Assembly: GCA_947001705.1 (NCBI GenBank)
Contig: CAMQHT010000005.1
Span: 12,867-76,866, forward strand
DNA length: 64,000 bases
Source of the DNA: an uncultured Collinsella sp.
GTDB taxonomy: Bacteria; Actinomycetota; Coriobacteriia; Coriobacteriales; Coriobacteriaceae
Direction: 5' to 3'
Made by a program: the position numbers and the translations under genes. This document shows positions 44,296 to 53,308 of this stretch, in pieces (within the stretch, counting starts at the first letter, position 1; every line of letters starts with the position of its first letter). The notes beneath the pieces are model-generated. The model was not told the DNA's origin. It was given only the letters and a program-made list of their open reading frames with translations, and did not search any database.

Positions 44296-45246
44296 TTAGC
44301 AGGAGAAGTCGACGCTGTCGATGATGTCCTTGAGGGCCTTGGCGGAGGCGGTGAGCTCGTGCTGCTCGTCATCGTTCAGCGGCACGGGGACGCGGCAGAC
44401 AACGCCGTCGCGGCCAACGACGGTCGGCATGGAGATGGCAAGATCGGACAGGCCGTACTCGCCCACCATGAGCGAGGAAACGGGCAGAACGGTCTGCTCG
44501 TCACGCATGACGGCAGTGCAGATGCGTTTGACGGCCATGGCGACGCCATAGTAGGTGGCGTGCTTCTTCTCGATGATGGTGTAGGCGGAGTTCTTGACGT
44601 CCTCGGCGATGCGCTTCTCGGCAGCCTCATGCTCCAGATGACCGTGAAGCTCGCAGAAGGTGTTCAGCGGAACGCCGGCAACCTGAGCGCTGGACCAAGC
44701 GACAAACTCGGAATCGCCGTGCTCACCCATGACATAAGCCTGGACATCGCGCGGGTCGACCTCGACATGGGCACCAAGCATCTGCTGCAGACGGCCGGTG
44801 TCGAGCACGGTACCGGAACCGATGACGTGGCCCTCGGGCAGGCCGGACATCTTGATGGCGGCGTAGGTCAGAACATCGACCGGGTTGGAGACGATGAGCA
44901 GAATGCCGTCGAAGCCGGACTTCTTAATCTCGGGGATAATGGACTTAAAGATGCTGACGTTCTTGTTGACCAGGTCCAGGCGAGTCTCACCGGGCTTCTG
45001 GGCAGCGCCAGCGGTGACGACGATCATGGCGGCGTCGGCGACATCGGAATAATCGCCGGCGTAGATCTTCATCGGCTCGGCAAACGTCATGCCGTGCGCG
45101 ATATCCAGGGCCTCACCCTCGGCGCGGTTCTTGTCCACGTCGATGAGGACCATCTCGGAGAACAGACCACTCTGCATCAGCGCGAACGCCGAAGACGAAC
45201 CGACGAAACCGCAGCCGACAATAGCGACCTTCTTCTCGTTAACCAT
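44296..45246 (-). CDS. ldh: L-lactate dehydrogenase
   Basis: 316 residues. The NAD-binding start is KVAIVGCGFVGSSSAFAL, the substrate region DLVNKNVSIFKSII, NPVDVLTY, and the active-site histidine in GEHGDSE. Gln/Arg pattern (AAQKPGETRLDLV) fits lactate and not malate dehydrogenase. Start 45246 follows GGGAG. Reduces pyruvate to L-lactate during fermentation; single-gene unit with terminator. Confidence 0.92.
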   Translation of the reverse strand: MVNEKKVAIVGCGFVGSSSAFALMQSGLFSEMVLIDVDKNRAEGEALDIAHGMTFAEPMKIYAGDYSDVADAAMIVVTAGAAQKPGETRLDLVNKNVSIFKSIIPEIKKSGFDGILLIVSNPVDVLTYAAIKMSGLPEGHVIGSGTVLDTGRLQQMLGAHVEVDPRDVQAYVMGEHGDSEFVAWSSAQVAGVPLNTFCELHGHLEHEAAEKRIAEDVKNSAYTIIEKKHATYYGVAMAVKRICTAVMRDEQTVLPVSSLMVGEYGLSDLAISMPTVVGRDGVVCRVPVPLNDDEQHELTASAKALKDIIDSVDFSC

Positions 45247-45447
45247 TAGAAACTCCCATCTCTCTCCACAAGCAAGCCGCCCGGGAACGACCCGAGCGGC
45301 TTGCCGTAATCCCAATACATCCAATCGGGACTTTGATTATGCTCCTATTCGCAGCCAAAAATCGACCGTTTACCGAAATTGTTTGCAGAAATCGTAAAAT
45401 AACTGCACGAAATCGGTTTCGAGCTATTGACGAGTCGAAATACCTTT

Positions 45448-46611
45448 CTAATACAGGCCCGCCTCGCGAATGGCCTCGACAGCCAAAGCAATCTGGTCGG
45501 GCGGCAAGACCAGCGCCATGCGCACGTGCCCCTCGCCCGAAGGACCAAAGCTCGCGCCCGGCGTCACCACAACGCCGGCCTTCTCCATGAGCTCCTCGCA
45601 AAACGCCATGGAATCGGTGCGACCACCGGGAAGCTTGGCCCACACAAACATTGAGCCATGCGCGTTGGGACGCTCCCAGCCCAGGCCCTCAAGACCGTCG
45701 CACAGGGCATCGCGGCGCTCCTGGTACTTCAGACGCTGCGCCTCGACCTCATCGCGCGGACCGTTCAGGCAGGCGATAGCAGCCTTCTGGATCGGGAAGA
45801 ACATACCAAAGTCGATCTGGCCGCGCAGCTTGGCAAAGGCAGAGACCACGTCCTCGCGGCCGACCAAAAAGCCGATACGCGCACCGGTAACGTTAAACGA
45901 CTTGGAAAGCGAGAAGAACTCAACGCCCACCTCGAGCGCGCCGGGATACTGCAAGAAGCTGCCGCCCGGCTCGCCGTCGAACACGATGTCGGAGTATGCG
46001 TTGTCGTGAACGATGAGCAGGTCGTGCTCGCGGGCGAAAGCGATGACCTCCTCGTAGACCTCGGGCGTGCCCACCGAGCCCACCGGGTTGGCGGGCAGCG
46101 ACACAATCATGTACTTGGCACGATCGGCCACCTCGGGATCGATACCCGCCACATAGGGCAGGTAATTGTGCTCCGCCACCAGCGGATAGTACTCGAGCTT
46201 GGCATCGGCGATCTTGGCACCCGCCTCAAAGACCGGGTAGCACGGATCGGGAACCAGGATGGTGTCACCCGGATCGAGCAGGGCCAGGCCCAAATGGCCC
46301 ACGCCCTCCTGCGTGCCGTTGCACGACTGCACCATGGACGGTGTAATGCCCGAAACGCCAAAGCGACGCTCATAGTAATCGCACACGGCTTGTTTGAGTT
46401 CGGGCAGGTCGCGCAGGGCATACTTCCACATCTCGGGATCTTGGGCTGCATGCGTGAGTGCCTCGACCACATGGTCGTACGGCTTAAAGTCGGGCGTGCC
46501 CACGCTCATGTTGTAAATAGTCTTGCCCTGAGCCTTCAGCGCGAGAAGTTCGTTGTTGAGCGAGGCGAAGACCTCCGCGCCAAAGCGGTCGAGACGCTGC
46601 GATGCCTGCAT
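45448..46611 (-). CDS. Class I/II PLP aminotransferase
   Basis: 387 residues. The PLP lysine is in SLSKSFNVTGARIGF; earlier blocks NPVGSVGTPEVYEEV and DNAYSDIVFDG are typical of the LL-diaminopimelate/aspartate aminotransferase subgroup. AAAGGTGG precedes ATG 46611. It could be the N-acetyl-diaminopimelate aminotransferase needed by the dap operon four kb away, but this is inference; other amino acids are possible. Confidence 0.85.
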   Translation of the reverse strand: MQASQRLDRFGAEVFASLNNELLALKAQGKTIYNMSVGTPDFKPYDHVVEALTHAAQDPEMWKYALRDLPELKQAVCDYYERRFGVSGITPSMVQSCNGTQEGVGHLGLALLDPGDTILVPDPCYPVFEAGAKIADAKLEYYPLVAEHNYLPYVAGIDPEVADRAKYMIVSLPANPVGSVGTPEVYEEVIAFAREHDLLIVHDNAYSDIVFDGEPGGSFLQYPGALEVGVEFFSLSKSFNVTGARIGFLVGREDVVSAFAKLRGQIDFGMFFPIQKAAIACLNGPRDEVEAQRLKYQERRDALCDGLEGLGWERPNAHGSMFVWAKLPGGRTDSMAFCEELMEKAGVVVTPGASFGPSGEGHVRMALVLPPDQIALAVEAIREAGLY

Positions 46612-46630
46612 GGTGCCACCTTTCGATATG

Positions 46631-46661
46631 AAAAACGCGGCGCTCCGACAAGAGCGCCGCG
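46631..46661 (-). terminator. Terminator after nadE
   Basis: 9-bp stem GCGGCGCTC/GAGCGCCGC (46637-46645, 46652-46660) followed by TTTTT on the minus strand, between nadE and the aminotransferase gene. Confidence 0.75.
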
Positions 46662-46729
46662 CGATACGGGCCATCAGATTGCAAAAGTGTAACGCTTGCA
46701 ACCCCCGCATTGGTTCAATTTAGCCAACC

Positions 46730-48730
46730 TTAGTCAATTGCATTAAGCGCGTCGATCTGCGCAAGCCACAGTCGCGAGCTGGCGTCACTCGGCATACGCC
46801 AATCGCCGCGCGGACTGAGCGTCACCGAGCCCACCTTGGGACCATCGGGCAGGCAGCTGCGCTTAAACTGCTGGGCAAAGAAGCGACGATAGAACGTACG
46901 CAGCCACGTGTGAACGGTCTTGGCATCGTAGACGCCCTCGAAGCTCTTGAGCGCCATGCGGTAGATCTTGCCCGGCTCAAAGCCAAAACGCAGTAGGTAG
47001 TAGAGGAAGTAGTCGTGCAGCTCGTACGGGCCCACCAAATCCTCGGTCTTCTGCGCAATCTCGCCGTCGCCCGTGGGCGGCAGAAGCTCGGGGGACACCG
47101 GCGTATCGAGGATGTCGAGCAGCGTCTCGGCAATACGCCCGCCAAAGACATCAGCCGCATAACGCACCAGATGACGCACAAGCGTCTTGGGCACGCTCGC
47201 ATTGACGGCATACATGCTCATGTGGTCTCCGTTATAGGTAGCCCAGCCGAGCGCCAGCTCCGACAGGTCACCGGTGCCGATGACAAAGCCGCCAGCCTGG
47301 TTGGCCAAGTCCATCAGAATCTGCGTACGCTCGCGGGCTTGGCTGTTCTCGTAAGTCACGTCCTGCACGGCCGGATCGTGCTCAATGTCCTTGAAGTGCT
47401 GCTCCACGGCCGCGTGGATCGAAACCTCGCGGAAGCTCACGCCAAGGTCGCGAACGAGCGACTCGGCATTCGACTTGGTACGATGCGTCGTGCCAAAGCC
47501 GGGCATGGACACGGCAGTGATGCCTGTGCGCGGCAGCCCCAGCGCATCAAAGGCACGCACGGTCACAAGCAGTGCCAACGTGGAGTCCAGGCCGCCCGAA
47601 AGACCGATGACAGCCGCCTTGGTACCCGTATGGGCAAGGCGGGTCTTGAGGCCCGCAGTCTGCAGGTCGAGGATGGTCTCGCAGCGCTCGGCCAGGTCGC
47701 CATGGTCGGCCGGCACAAAGGGCGCGCGCGGGAAAACGCGGTCGATATCGCAGGCATCGCGCAGGACAGGCTCTTCGGCCAACACACCCTCAAACGAAAA
47801 CTCAACGGTCGTGTCCTCCGGCGCATCGTCCGCGCGTGTCCACGTCGTCGAGCGGCGGCGCTCGGCAACCAGGCGGTCAAGGTCAACATCGGCGACGGCC
47901 ATGTCGCAGGTAAGCAGTTTGGTGGCGGCCAGCTTAGAGCCGTTTTCGTAGATCAGGTTCTCGCCCGCAAAGACCATGTCGGTCGTGGACTCGCCCTCGC
48001 TCGCATCGGCGTAGACATAGGCGCAGTACAGGCGCGCACTCTGATTGGAGATAAGGCTGCGGCGGTAATCCGCCTTGCCGATAATCTCGTCCGAGGCCGA
48101 CGGGTTGAGAATCACCGTCGCACCGGCAAGCGCCATCTCGGTCGAAGGGGGTGCCGGCACCCACAGGTCCTCACAGACTTCAACGCCCAGCACCAGGTCC
48201 TCGGCGCCTTCATCACAGCAACGGTAGACAAGCCCCGAACCCAGCGGGACCGGACCCTGACCGGCAAATTCAACCCACACGGGATCCGCAGGCGCCGGAG
48301 CAAACCAACGGCGCTCATAGAACTCGCCATAGTTGGGCAGATACTTCTTGGCCGTGAGGCCCAAAAGCTCGCCCGCGCAGCACACGGCGGCGCAGTTGTA
48401 GATATTCTCGGCAACTGCAACGGGAAGACCGATGGTAAAGACGACCGGCAACTCACGGGTTTCATCAAGGATGTGCACAAGTGCCGCCTCGCAGGCATGC
48501 AGCAGTGTGCGGTTATGGAACAGATCGGCCGCGGTATAGCCGCACAGATTAAGCTCGGGCAACACCAACGCGCGAATGCCGCGCTCGGCAGCTCTGCGAA
48601 CAGCTGCCAGCGCAACCTCGGCATTACCCTCGACATCGGCCACGCGAATCTGCGGCGACGCCGCCGCTACACGCAAAAAGCCATCGTTCTTATTAGCCGA
48701 AACGCAGCATTGCCTTGTTGATCTGGACAC
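46730..48730 (-). CDS. nadE: Glutamine-dependent NAD+ synthetase
   Basis: 666 residues in two domains. The N-terminal nitrilase-type glutaminase has its Glu in LPELNLCGYTAADLF, Lys in KKYLPNYGEFYE, and Cys in VEVCEDLWVP. The C-terminal synthetase has the ATP pyrophosphatase loop GLSGGLDSTLAL and GTGDLSELALGWATYNGDH. It starts with GTG 48730 behind AAGGGG. Makes NAD from deamido-NAD, glutamine and ATP. Confidence 0.93.
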   Translation of the reverse strand: MSRSTRQCCVSANKNDGFLRVAAASPQIRVADVEGNAEVALAAVRRAAERGIRALVLPELNLCGYTAADLFHNRTLLHACEAALVHILDETRELPVVFTIGLPVAVAENIYNCAAVCCAGELLGLTAKKYLPNYGEFYERRWFAPAPADPVWVEFAGQGPVPLGSGLVYRCCDEGAEDLVLGVEVCEDLWVPAPPSTEMALAGATVILNPSASDEIIGKADYRRSLISNQSARLYCAYVYADASEGESTTDMVFAGENLIYENGSKLAATKLLTCDMAVADVDLDRLVAERRRSTTWTRADDAPEDTTVEFSFEGVLAEEPVLRDACDIDRVFPRAPFVPADHGDLAERCETILDLQTAGLKTRLAHTGTKAAVIGLSGGLDSTLALLVTVRAFDALGLPRTGITAVSMPGFGTTHRTKSNAESLVRDLGVSFREVSIHAAVEQHFKDIEHDPAVQDVTYENSQARERTQILMDLANQAGGFVIGTGDLSELALGWATYNGDHMSMYAVNASVPKTLVRHLVRYAADVFGGRIAETLLDILDTPVSPELLPPTGDGEIAQKTEDLVGPYELHDYFLYYLLRFGFEPGKIYRMALKSFEGVYDAKTVHTWLRTFYRRFFAQQFKRSCLPDGPKVGSVTLSPRGDWRMPSDASSRLWLAQIDALNAID

Positions 48731-48859
48731 TGGAGGCCCCTTCTACCCTGAGATTCAGTCTAACGGACGTTCACATATCTCTAACTAGCCAAAGCAACCT
48801 CTCAGTTTACTGAGACGCCAACCTGTGCTAAGAGCATGTATTCCAAAAATATCTTTAAT

Positions 48860-48896
48860 TAAAAAAGGAGAAATCGATAATCGACTTCTCCTTTAA
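48860..48896 (-). terminator. Terminator of the radical SAM/peptide cluster
   Basis: Stem AAAGGAGAA/TTCTCCTTT (48864-48872, 48886-48894) with inner TCGA pairs, followed by TTTTTT on the minus strand, 23 bases after the small peptide stop. Confidence 0.8.
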
Positions 48897-48918
48897 GCGA
48901 GGCAAGTTAATTCCGAAA

Positions 48919-49029
48919 CTAATGGCAGAATTTATCCATGTAGTCCTCAAAGTCGAACACTTCTACCACGACGCCCTCTTCCTGAGACTCTTTCAGTTGC
49001 TCCAAGAGATCTTTGTTAATAACGTCCAT
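48919..49029 (-). CDS. Candidate RiPP precursor peptide (36 aa)
   Basis: Small open frame with a strong AGGAGG site seven bases before ATG 49029. The 36-residue product has a polar, leader-like first half (MDVINKDLLEQLKESQEEG) and an acidic-aromatic second half ending DFEDYMDKFCH, with its only cysteine next to last. It starts 13 bases after the radical SAM stop and is followed by a terminator. Position, size and partner suggest a peptide substrate of the radical SAM enzyme. No match to a named RiPP class was recognised. Confidence 0.65.
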   Translation of the reverse strand: MDVINKDLLEQLKESQEEGVVVEVFDFEDYMDKFCH

Positions 49030-49042
49030 GCAGAAACCTCCT

Positions 49043-51238
49043 CTATCTAATCAATTGTAGTATATCTGCTTTCATGCAATTATCAACCAACTTGTTTAAT
49101 TGCTCCTCGTTTGTCGATAGTCCCTCTTTTTTCAAAATGTCGCGCACCTCGTTCTTAGTAATCGGCTTTTCAAACAACGAAAGCAAAGCGAACGAAAAAT
49201 CATTAACCGCACACATTCTATGGGTGGCACAACTCAGCAGTACTCTTAACCCCTCTTTTGAGCGTCCGACTTCTTTAACAAACGAACTTTTAACCAATTG
49301 AAAACCGTTATCGTGCATTACATAATCGGCATCGATATTTGTATTCAGCAATCCATAATGCAACAGTTCTTCTATCGCCCTTGTCAGCTCGAGGTCGCCC
49401 TGATCAAGAATAAGAGAAATGCTACAATCGGCCTCCAATAAACGGGCCAACTTAAGGTATACCAACTGGGAAACAGCATAGACATGATGGTATTCAGAAT
49501 TATAGAAGTAGGCAAATGGCTCAACGAGCACGACAGAGGTCTTGGAATCCAGCCAGATTCGATCAGCTGGATTTAGACTAGTTAGCCGTCGCTTTACTTT
49601 GGTCAAATGTCCCTTATACCTGACAGCGTGAATAGAATCTAGGATCCAGGTCACCTCTGAAATATGAAGCCGCTGGGGCAAGTCAATTGTGTCGCTACCG
49701 TTTATGACCTCTTGCATATAAAAATCAATATGATGCTCATCAGATAAGGATTTTGCTTCATTTAAAGTTAAACCAGTGCCTGAAACATAATCCACTTCGA
49801 GGCGCAAATCCTCATATTGGGACTTCGGCATTACAGAGACACCATACTTATCGGGATGATTCCAAACATCCGACCCCATAACGAGACCAAAATTCGTAAA
49901 TCCTCTCGTGGAATATGGAACACCACATACCTGTTTTGAATAATTCAAAACATTCTCTGTATAAGCTAAGGTGTTCAGAGCCTCTTCTTTAGTTTCGGTC
50001 GGAAAGCCAATCATAAAAAATAGATGAACAGGAATACCCGCATTGAGACAATCATGGACATTGCGATCAATCCAATCAACTCTCGTGTTCTTCTTCATTA
50101 GATCAAGAACTCTTTGGTTGTATGACTCGAGGCCAAACTGAATCTGCCTACATCCACTTTGGTATATCTTGTTAAAAACTTCTGTACTTAGGGTTGGAGA
50201 GAACCTCGTTTCTCCATGCCAGAAAAACGTTTTTCCCGATGCGTTTATTTCATCCGCGAGTTGCTCCATTCTTTTGCCTTCGAATGTTTCATCCACAAAA
50301 GAGAAAACTCTCGTGCCGTATTTTTCATTTAACCGACACATTATTTCAAATACTCTCGATATAGGCATCTTTCGGTAACAACCACCGGTGGCACCGGGAA
50401 TGGTGCAGAAGGCGCAATGATTAAAACACTGCCTAGAGGAATAAACCGGCAATATTAACTCAGGCATGAAGTATTTAGAAAGGGCGAAGCCATCGAAATC
50501 GGGAACTGTATCGTTGATAAATGTTTGCTCAATCCGATGGTTTTTATATATCTTTCCACCTTTAGCATGGCAAAGGTTTGGAACACAGTCGAGATTGTCA
50601 TCACCAGAGTCAAGAGCCTCAAGAAGACGTGCAAGCGGCTCTTCGCCGTCATACATCATTATCGAATCAATGTATTCAAAAAAGGGATGCCATTCTTTCA
50701 TGCAGTCATCTGCTAAACGAGTAATGTAATTGCCGCCCAATGAGACGTGTTTAACAGATGGACATTCTTCCTTAATCAGTTTCGCTAACGTAACTGCAGA
50801 AATCAATTGGAAACAGCCGCTCACCGAAATCCCAATAAACTCGAATTTTTCCCTCTGAATACGCTTAAGAAAGGCAGTTTCATAGAAGGAAATAAACGGA
50901 TTATGCAAGGTATCCGCAAGCGATTTCATTATTTCTGGTGTCGAATAATAATCATAGGGCAGATCTATGGAGTTGAACGTGTATTTAACTCCATATGAGA
51001 CGTGATTTATGATATAGAGTGCATTTCTAAAAATGTTTTCAGCATATTGTCTTTCTTTTAGATTAAAGTATCTCTTCGATCTGAAAATATCTTTTGCCTC
51101 GTCAACATTAAGTGCCGACTTTTGTATCAACTCGATTGTTAATTGAACATTCGAACTAAACGAATCCTTTGATTCCCGATACCTTTTACAGCACTCTTCG
51201 ACATGTCTAAAAGATAGGAGGTCATCGTAAAATTCCAC
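49043..51238 (-). CDS. B12-type radical SAM protein, N-terminus cut off by a stop codon
   Basis: 731 codons from the first available start (GTG 51238, without a ribosome binding site). The radical SAM cluster is CFNHCAFC (C-x3-C-x2-C; Cys271, 275, 278). Upstream lies the remainder of a cobalamin-binding-like Rossmann domain (FEFIGISVSGCFQLISA, HVSLGGNYITR). After about residue 480 comes a long C-terminal extension with helical, possibly peptide-binding character. The natural start is probably ATG 51364, but a TAA at 51280-51278 interrupts that frame. AT-rich, unlike the flanking genes. Likely modifies the small peptide encoded directly downstream. Confidence 0.8.
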   Translation of the reverse strand: MEFYDDLLSFRHVEECCKRYRESKDSFSSNVQLTIELIQKSALNVDEAKDIFRSKRYFNLKERQYAENIFRNALYIINHVSYGVKYTFNSIDLPYDYYSTPEIMKSLADTLHNPFISFYETAFLKRIQREKFEFIGISVSGCFQLISAVTLAKLIKEECPSVKHVSLGGNYITRLADDCMKEWHPFFEYIDSIMMYDGEEPLARLLEALDSGDDNLDCVPNLCHAKGGKIYKNHRIEQTFINDTVPDFDGFALSKYFMPELILPVYSSRQCFNHCAFCTIPGATGGCYRKMPISRVFEIMCRLNEKYGTRVFSFVDETFEGKRMEQLADEINASGKTFFWHGETRFSPTLSTEVFNKIYQSGCRQIQFGLESYNQRVLDLMKKNTRVDWIDRNVHDCLNAGIPVHLFFMIGFPTETKEEALNTLAYTENVLNYSKQVCGVPYSTRGFTNFGLVMGSDVWNHPDKYGVSVMPKSQYEDLRLEVDYVSGTGLTLNEAKSLSDEHHIDFYMQEVINGSDTIDLPQRLHISEVTWILDSIHAVRYKGHLTKVKRRLTSLNPADRIWLDSKTSVVLVEPFAYFYNSEYHHVYAVSQLVYLKLARLLEADCSISLILDQGDLELTRAIEELLHYGLLNTNIDADYVMHDNGFQLVKSSFVKEVGRSKEGLRVLLSCATHRMCAVNDFSFALLSLFEKPITKNEVRDILKKEGLSTNEEQLNKLVDNCMKADILQLIR

Positions 51239-51364
51239 GTTTAAGTCAACAATGTCAACTTTGTATTGTTCAACCTCTTAAAGATATGACTTCAAAACAG
51301 GCAAGGCAAGATACGGCCCCACTGGACTCCATCCTGGGGGAAATACTAAAAGCGTTTTAGGCAT
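51239..51364 (-). pseudogene. Severed N-terminus of the radical SAM gene
   Basis: From ATG 51364, seven bases after the MFS stop, 28 codons read MPKTLLVFPPGWSPVGPYLA and on to SYL, the standard start of B12-binding radical SAM enzymes. Codon 29 is TAA (51280-51278). Beyond it the same frame continues without a shift through VDIVDLNVEFYDD into the downstream open frame. One base change (for example CAA to TAA) would explain it. Confidence 0.75.
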
Positions 51365-51371
51365 ATCAATG

Positions 51372-52559
51372 TCACATCTTTCGCAAATAATTCAATTGAA
51401 ACACAACTACCATCATAATTGAAAATACACCAAGTCCTGTAACGAGAATTGAGAACATCGCGATGCTCGTGAACAGCGAAACAAGAAGTGTTGAAATAAC
51501 AACAGCAACCGATTGCAAAGACTCCCTAATTGAAAACAGGCTTATCGATTCAGATCCGTCTCTCGCCAAATCCTGCAGCGATGTTATGAGAAGCACATCT
51601 TGAATGGCGTTTCCGGCACCGACGATAAAAAGGAAAATAAACGATATCCCAGACGCATAGCGATAGCCAAACGCCAGATACGCACCGAGCGCAAGATACG
51701 TCACAAAACAATATGATTTAACGCAATCGGAACCACTGATTAAACGACCATATATTGTATTTCCGAACAACAGTCCGATTGTAAGACTACTCTGAAGGAA
51801 TCCGTATTGTATCGATGACGAGTCAAATTGCAATTGCGCTATAGCTGGCAAAAGAGAATTCAGAGAGCCGAATGCCACGCCACTAGAAATATCGATTAAT
51901 AGGAAACCAATTGCCAAGTGCTTCGCGCTAAGATCACTAAATGCAGTCCTGTTTTTTTCATTTTTGCTTATTCCCTCTTTATCATTAACCTCGATAACCG
52001 ACGGAACATCTCGCAGCAACCAGAACGACGCGGCAAAAGAAAGCGCGTCTAATGCAAGAACAGCCTCCGCCCCAAATTGAGCGACAACAAAACCGCCGGC
52101 AACTGGCCCCAGAACCATCATCAAATTCTGCAGGAACCCAAACGAATTATTAATTACGTCGCGATTGATACTATTCGTATTGGCTCTTAACAACGAGTAA
52201 AAGCAGGGCATTTCTACCGTTCGGCAAAGCGATACCGCGCACGTAATAGCAAACATACTCCATTTACTATCAACAAAAATATAGCAAACGAATAATCCCG
52301 CGCGAATTAAGTCTGCCAATCTCATGGCCTGCAGTGTCCCGATACCCATCTTCTGAGGCAGCTGCGCGAGCGCAACTGAAAACAGAGAGGGGGCAAATCT
52401 GCAGCAGACCATCAAAGCAGTTGCAGAAACATCGTGAGTTACCTCGTAAATCAGCATTGGCAAAGCAATATTCGCACACCAATTGCCTATTTCGCTTATC
52501 CCTCTAGCAATATATAGGACCCGAACCGGACGGCTAGCTCTCAATACCGTGAACATCAC
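51372..52559 (-). CDS. MFS transporter of the radical SAM cluster
   Basis: 395 residues with about twelve hydrophobic helices, of the MFS_3 (drug or siderophore exporter-like) type. Its start overlaps the DUF2087 gene by 26 bases and its stop is seven bases from the original radical SAM ATG, so it sits inside one transcript. Likely exports the cluster's product. AT-rich like the rest of the island. Confidence 0.83.
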   Translation of the reverse strand: MMFTVLRASRPVRVLYIARGISEIGNWCANIALPMLIYEVTHDVSATALMVCCRFAPSLFSVALAQLPQKMGIGTLQAMRLADLIRAGLFVCYIFVDSKWSMFAITCAVSLCRTVEMPCFYSLLRANTNSINRDVINNSFGFLQNLMMVLGPVAGGFVVAQFGAEAVLALDALSFAASFWLLRDVPSVIEVNDKEGISKNEKNRTAFSDLSAKHLAIGFLLIDISSGVAFGSLNSLLPAIAQLQFDSSSIQYGFLQSSLTIGLLFGNTIYGRLISGSDCVKSYCFVTYLALGAYLAFGYRYASGISFIFLFIVGAGNAIQDVLLITSLQDLARDGSESISLFSIRESLQSVAVVISTLLVSLFTSIAMFSILVTGLGVFSIMMVVVFQLNYLRKM

Positions 52560-52815
52560 GATTAACCTCGTATTTCAGGCCTCGTTCATCCCTTAATAGG
52601 AATCCATAATCAACCAAGTACCGCCTCAACACGGCATAATCAGGATAGAGCTGTGACAGCACACGATTAACCTGAAGCTCCGTATAACTTGTATTTAATT
52701 CAAAGAAAGAGACGGCCCATAGCAGCATGATTCTTTTATAGCTTTCCTTTTTTGGAATTGAAACCAGCTCGCCATTCTTGAGAAATCGTTTTTTAAAGTC
52801 TATTAGCTCATCCAT
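52534..52815 (-). CDS. DUF2087 protein, probable regulator
   Basis: 93 residues. Nearly the whole length matches the DUF2087 pattern: IPKKESYKRIMLLW, YTELQVNRVLSQ, then LRRYLVDYGFLLRD. This small winged-helix-like domain is often attached to or near transcription regulators. GGAGG precedes ATG 52815. First gene of the cluster, so a candidate controller. Confidence 0.8.
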   Translation of the reverse strand: MDELIDFKKRFLKNGELVSIPKKESYKRIMLLWAVSFFELNTSYTELQVNRVLSQLYPDYAVLRRYLVDYGFLLRDERGLKYEVNRDVHGIES

Positions 52816-52889
52816 TCACATCCTCCATTTCATACGCATCTAATACTAAAAATGCATACGCTTTAGGTCATCGCATTCAGCTTCTTTAT

Positions 52890-52909
52890 TCGAACTAAAC
52901 TCGAACTAA
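52890..52909 (-). promoter_or_regulatory. Direct repeats upstream of the radical SAM cluster
   Basis: Two copies of TTAGTTCGA on the minus strand (52909-52901 and 52898-52890) with an 11-base period, one helical turn, about 80 bases before the DUF2087 ATG. Likely operator for a dimeric activator or repressor. Confidence 0.4.
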
Positions 52910-52915
52910 TCTAAA

Positions 52916-53134
52916 TTATTTGCTCAGACACTCTTCGAAAGCTCGTTTTTCACTCTGAGTAAAATGCCCTTCCCAGTCAGTCCACGAACAGGAAGGCAAC
53001 TCACAACGAGCGGAGTCGAAGCCCTCTGCCGTCGGTCGCTCAAAATGCACGATAACCTTTTCAATATCGCCATCTGTAATCAGGTCAGAATGAATGACCT
53101 CGGTTCCATCTTCGAATGTCATATACGGGTACAT
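52916..53134 (-). CDS. Small conserved-looking protein, unknown
   Basis: 72 residues from ATG 53134, which has GAGGTGG upstream; the frame is open further to 53389 but that part overlaps the divergent gene and looks uncoded. The product is acidic with FEDGTEVIHSDLI and a C-terminal WTDWEGHFTQSEKRAFEECL. No family recognised. Confidence 0.55.
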   Translation of the reverse strand: MYPYMTFEDGTEVIHSDLITDGDIEKVIVHFERPTAEGFDSARCELPSCSWTDWEGHFTQSEKRAFEECLSK

Positions 53135-53308
53135 CACGTAAACCACCTCGCAAACATAAATCCAGTTTAGCATCAAGCTATTGCACCAAAGACAGCAGGC
53201 CCCCTTGATGAGTTGATGGTATCTGTTAAATGTCACGTATGATTCACATCTGGTGGGTACCCTGATGGCTACACGAAACGAAGCAGATTTACACCGGGAG
53301 GACCCCGT

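Noticed and set aside
47015..48721. 568-codon plus-strand frame antisense to nadE
   Set aside because: nadE on the other strand has all catalytic motifs; the antisense product looks like a codon shadow.
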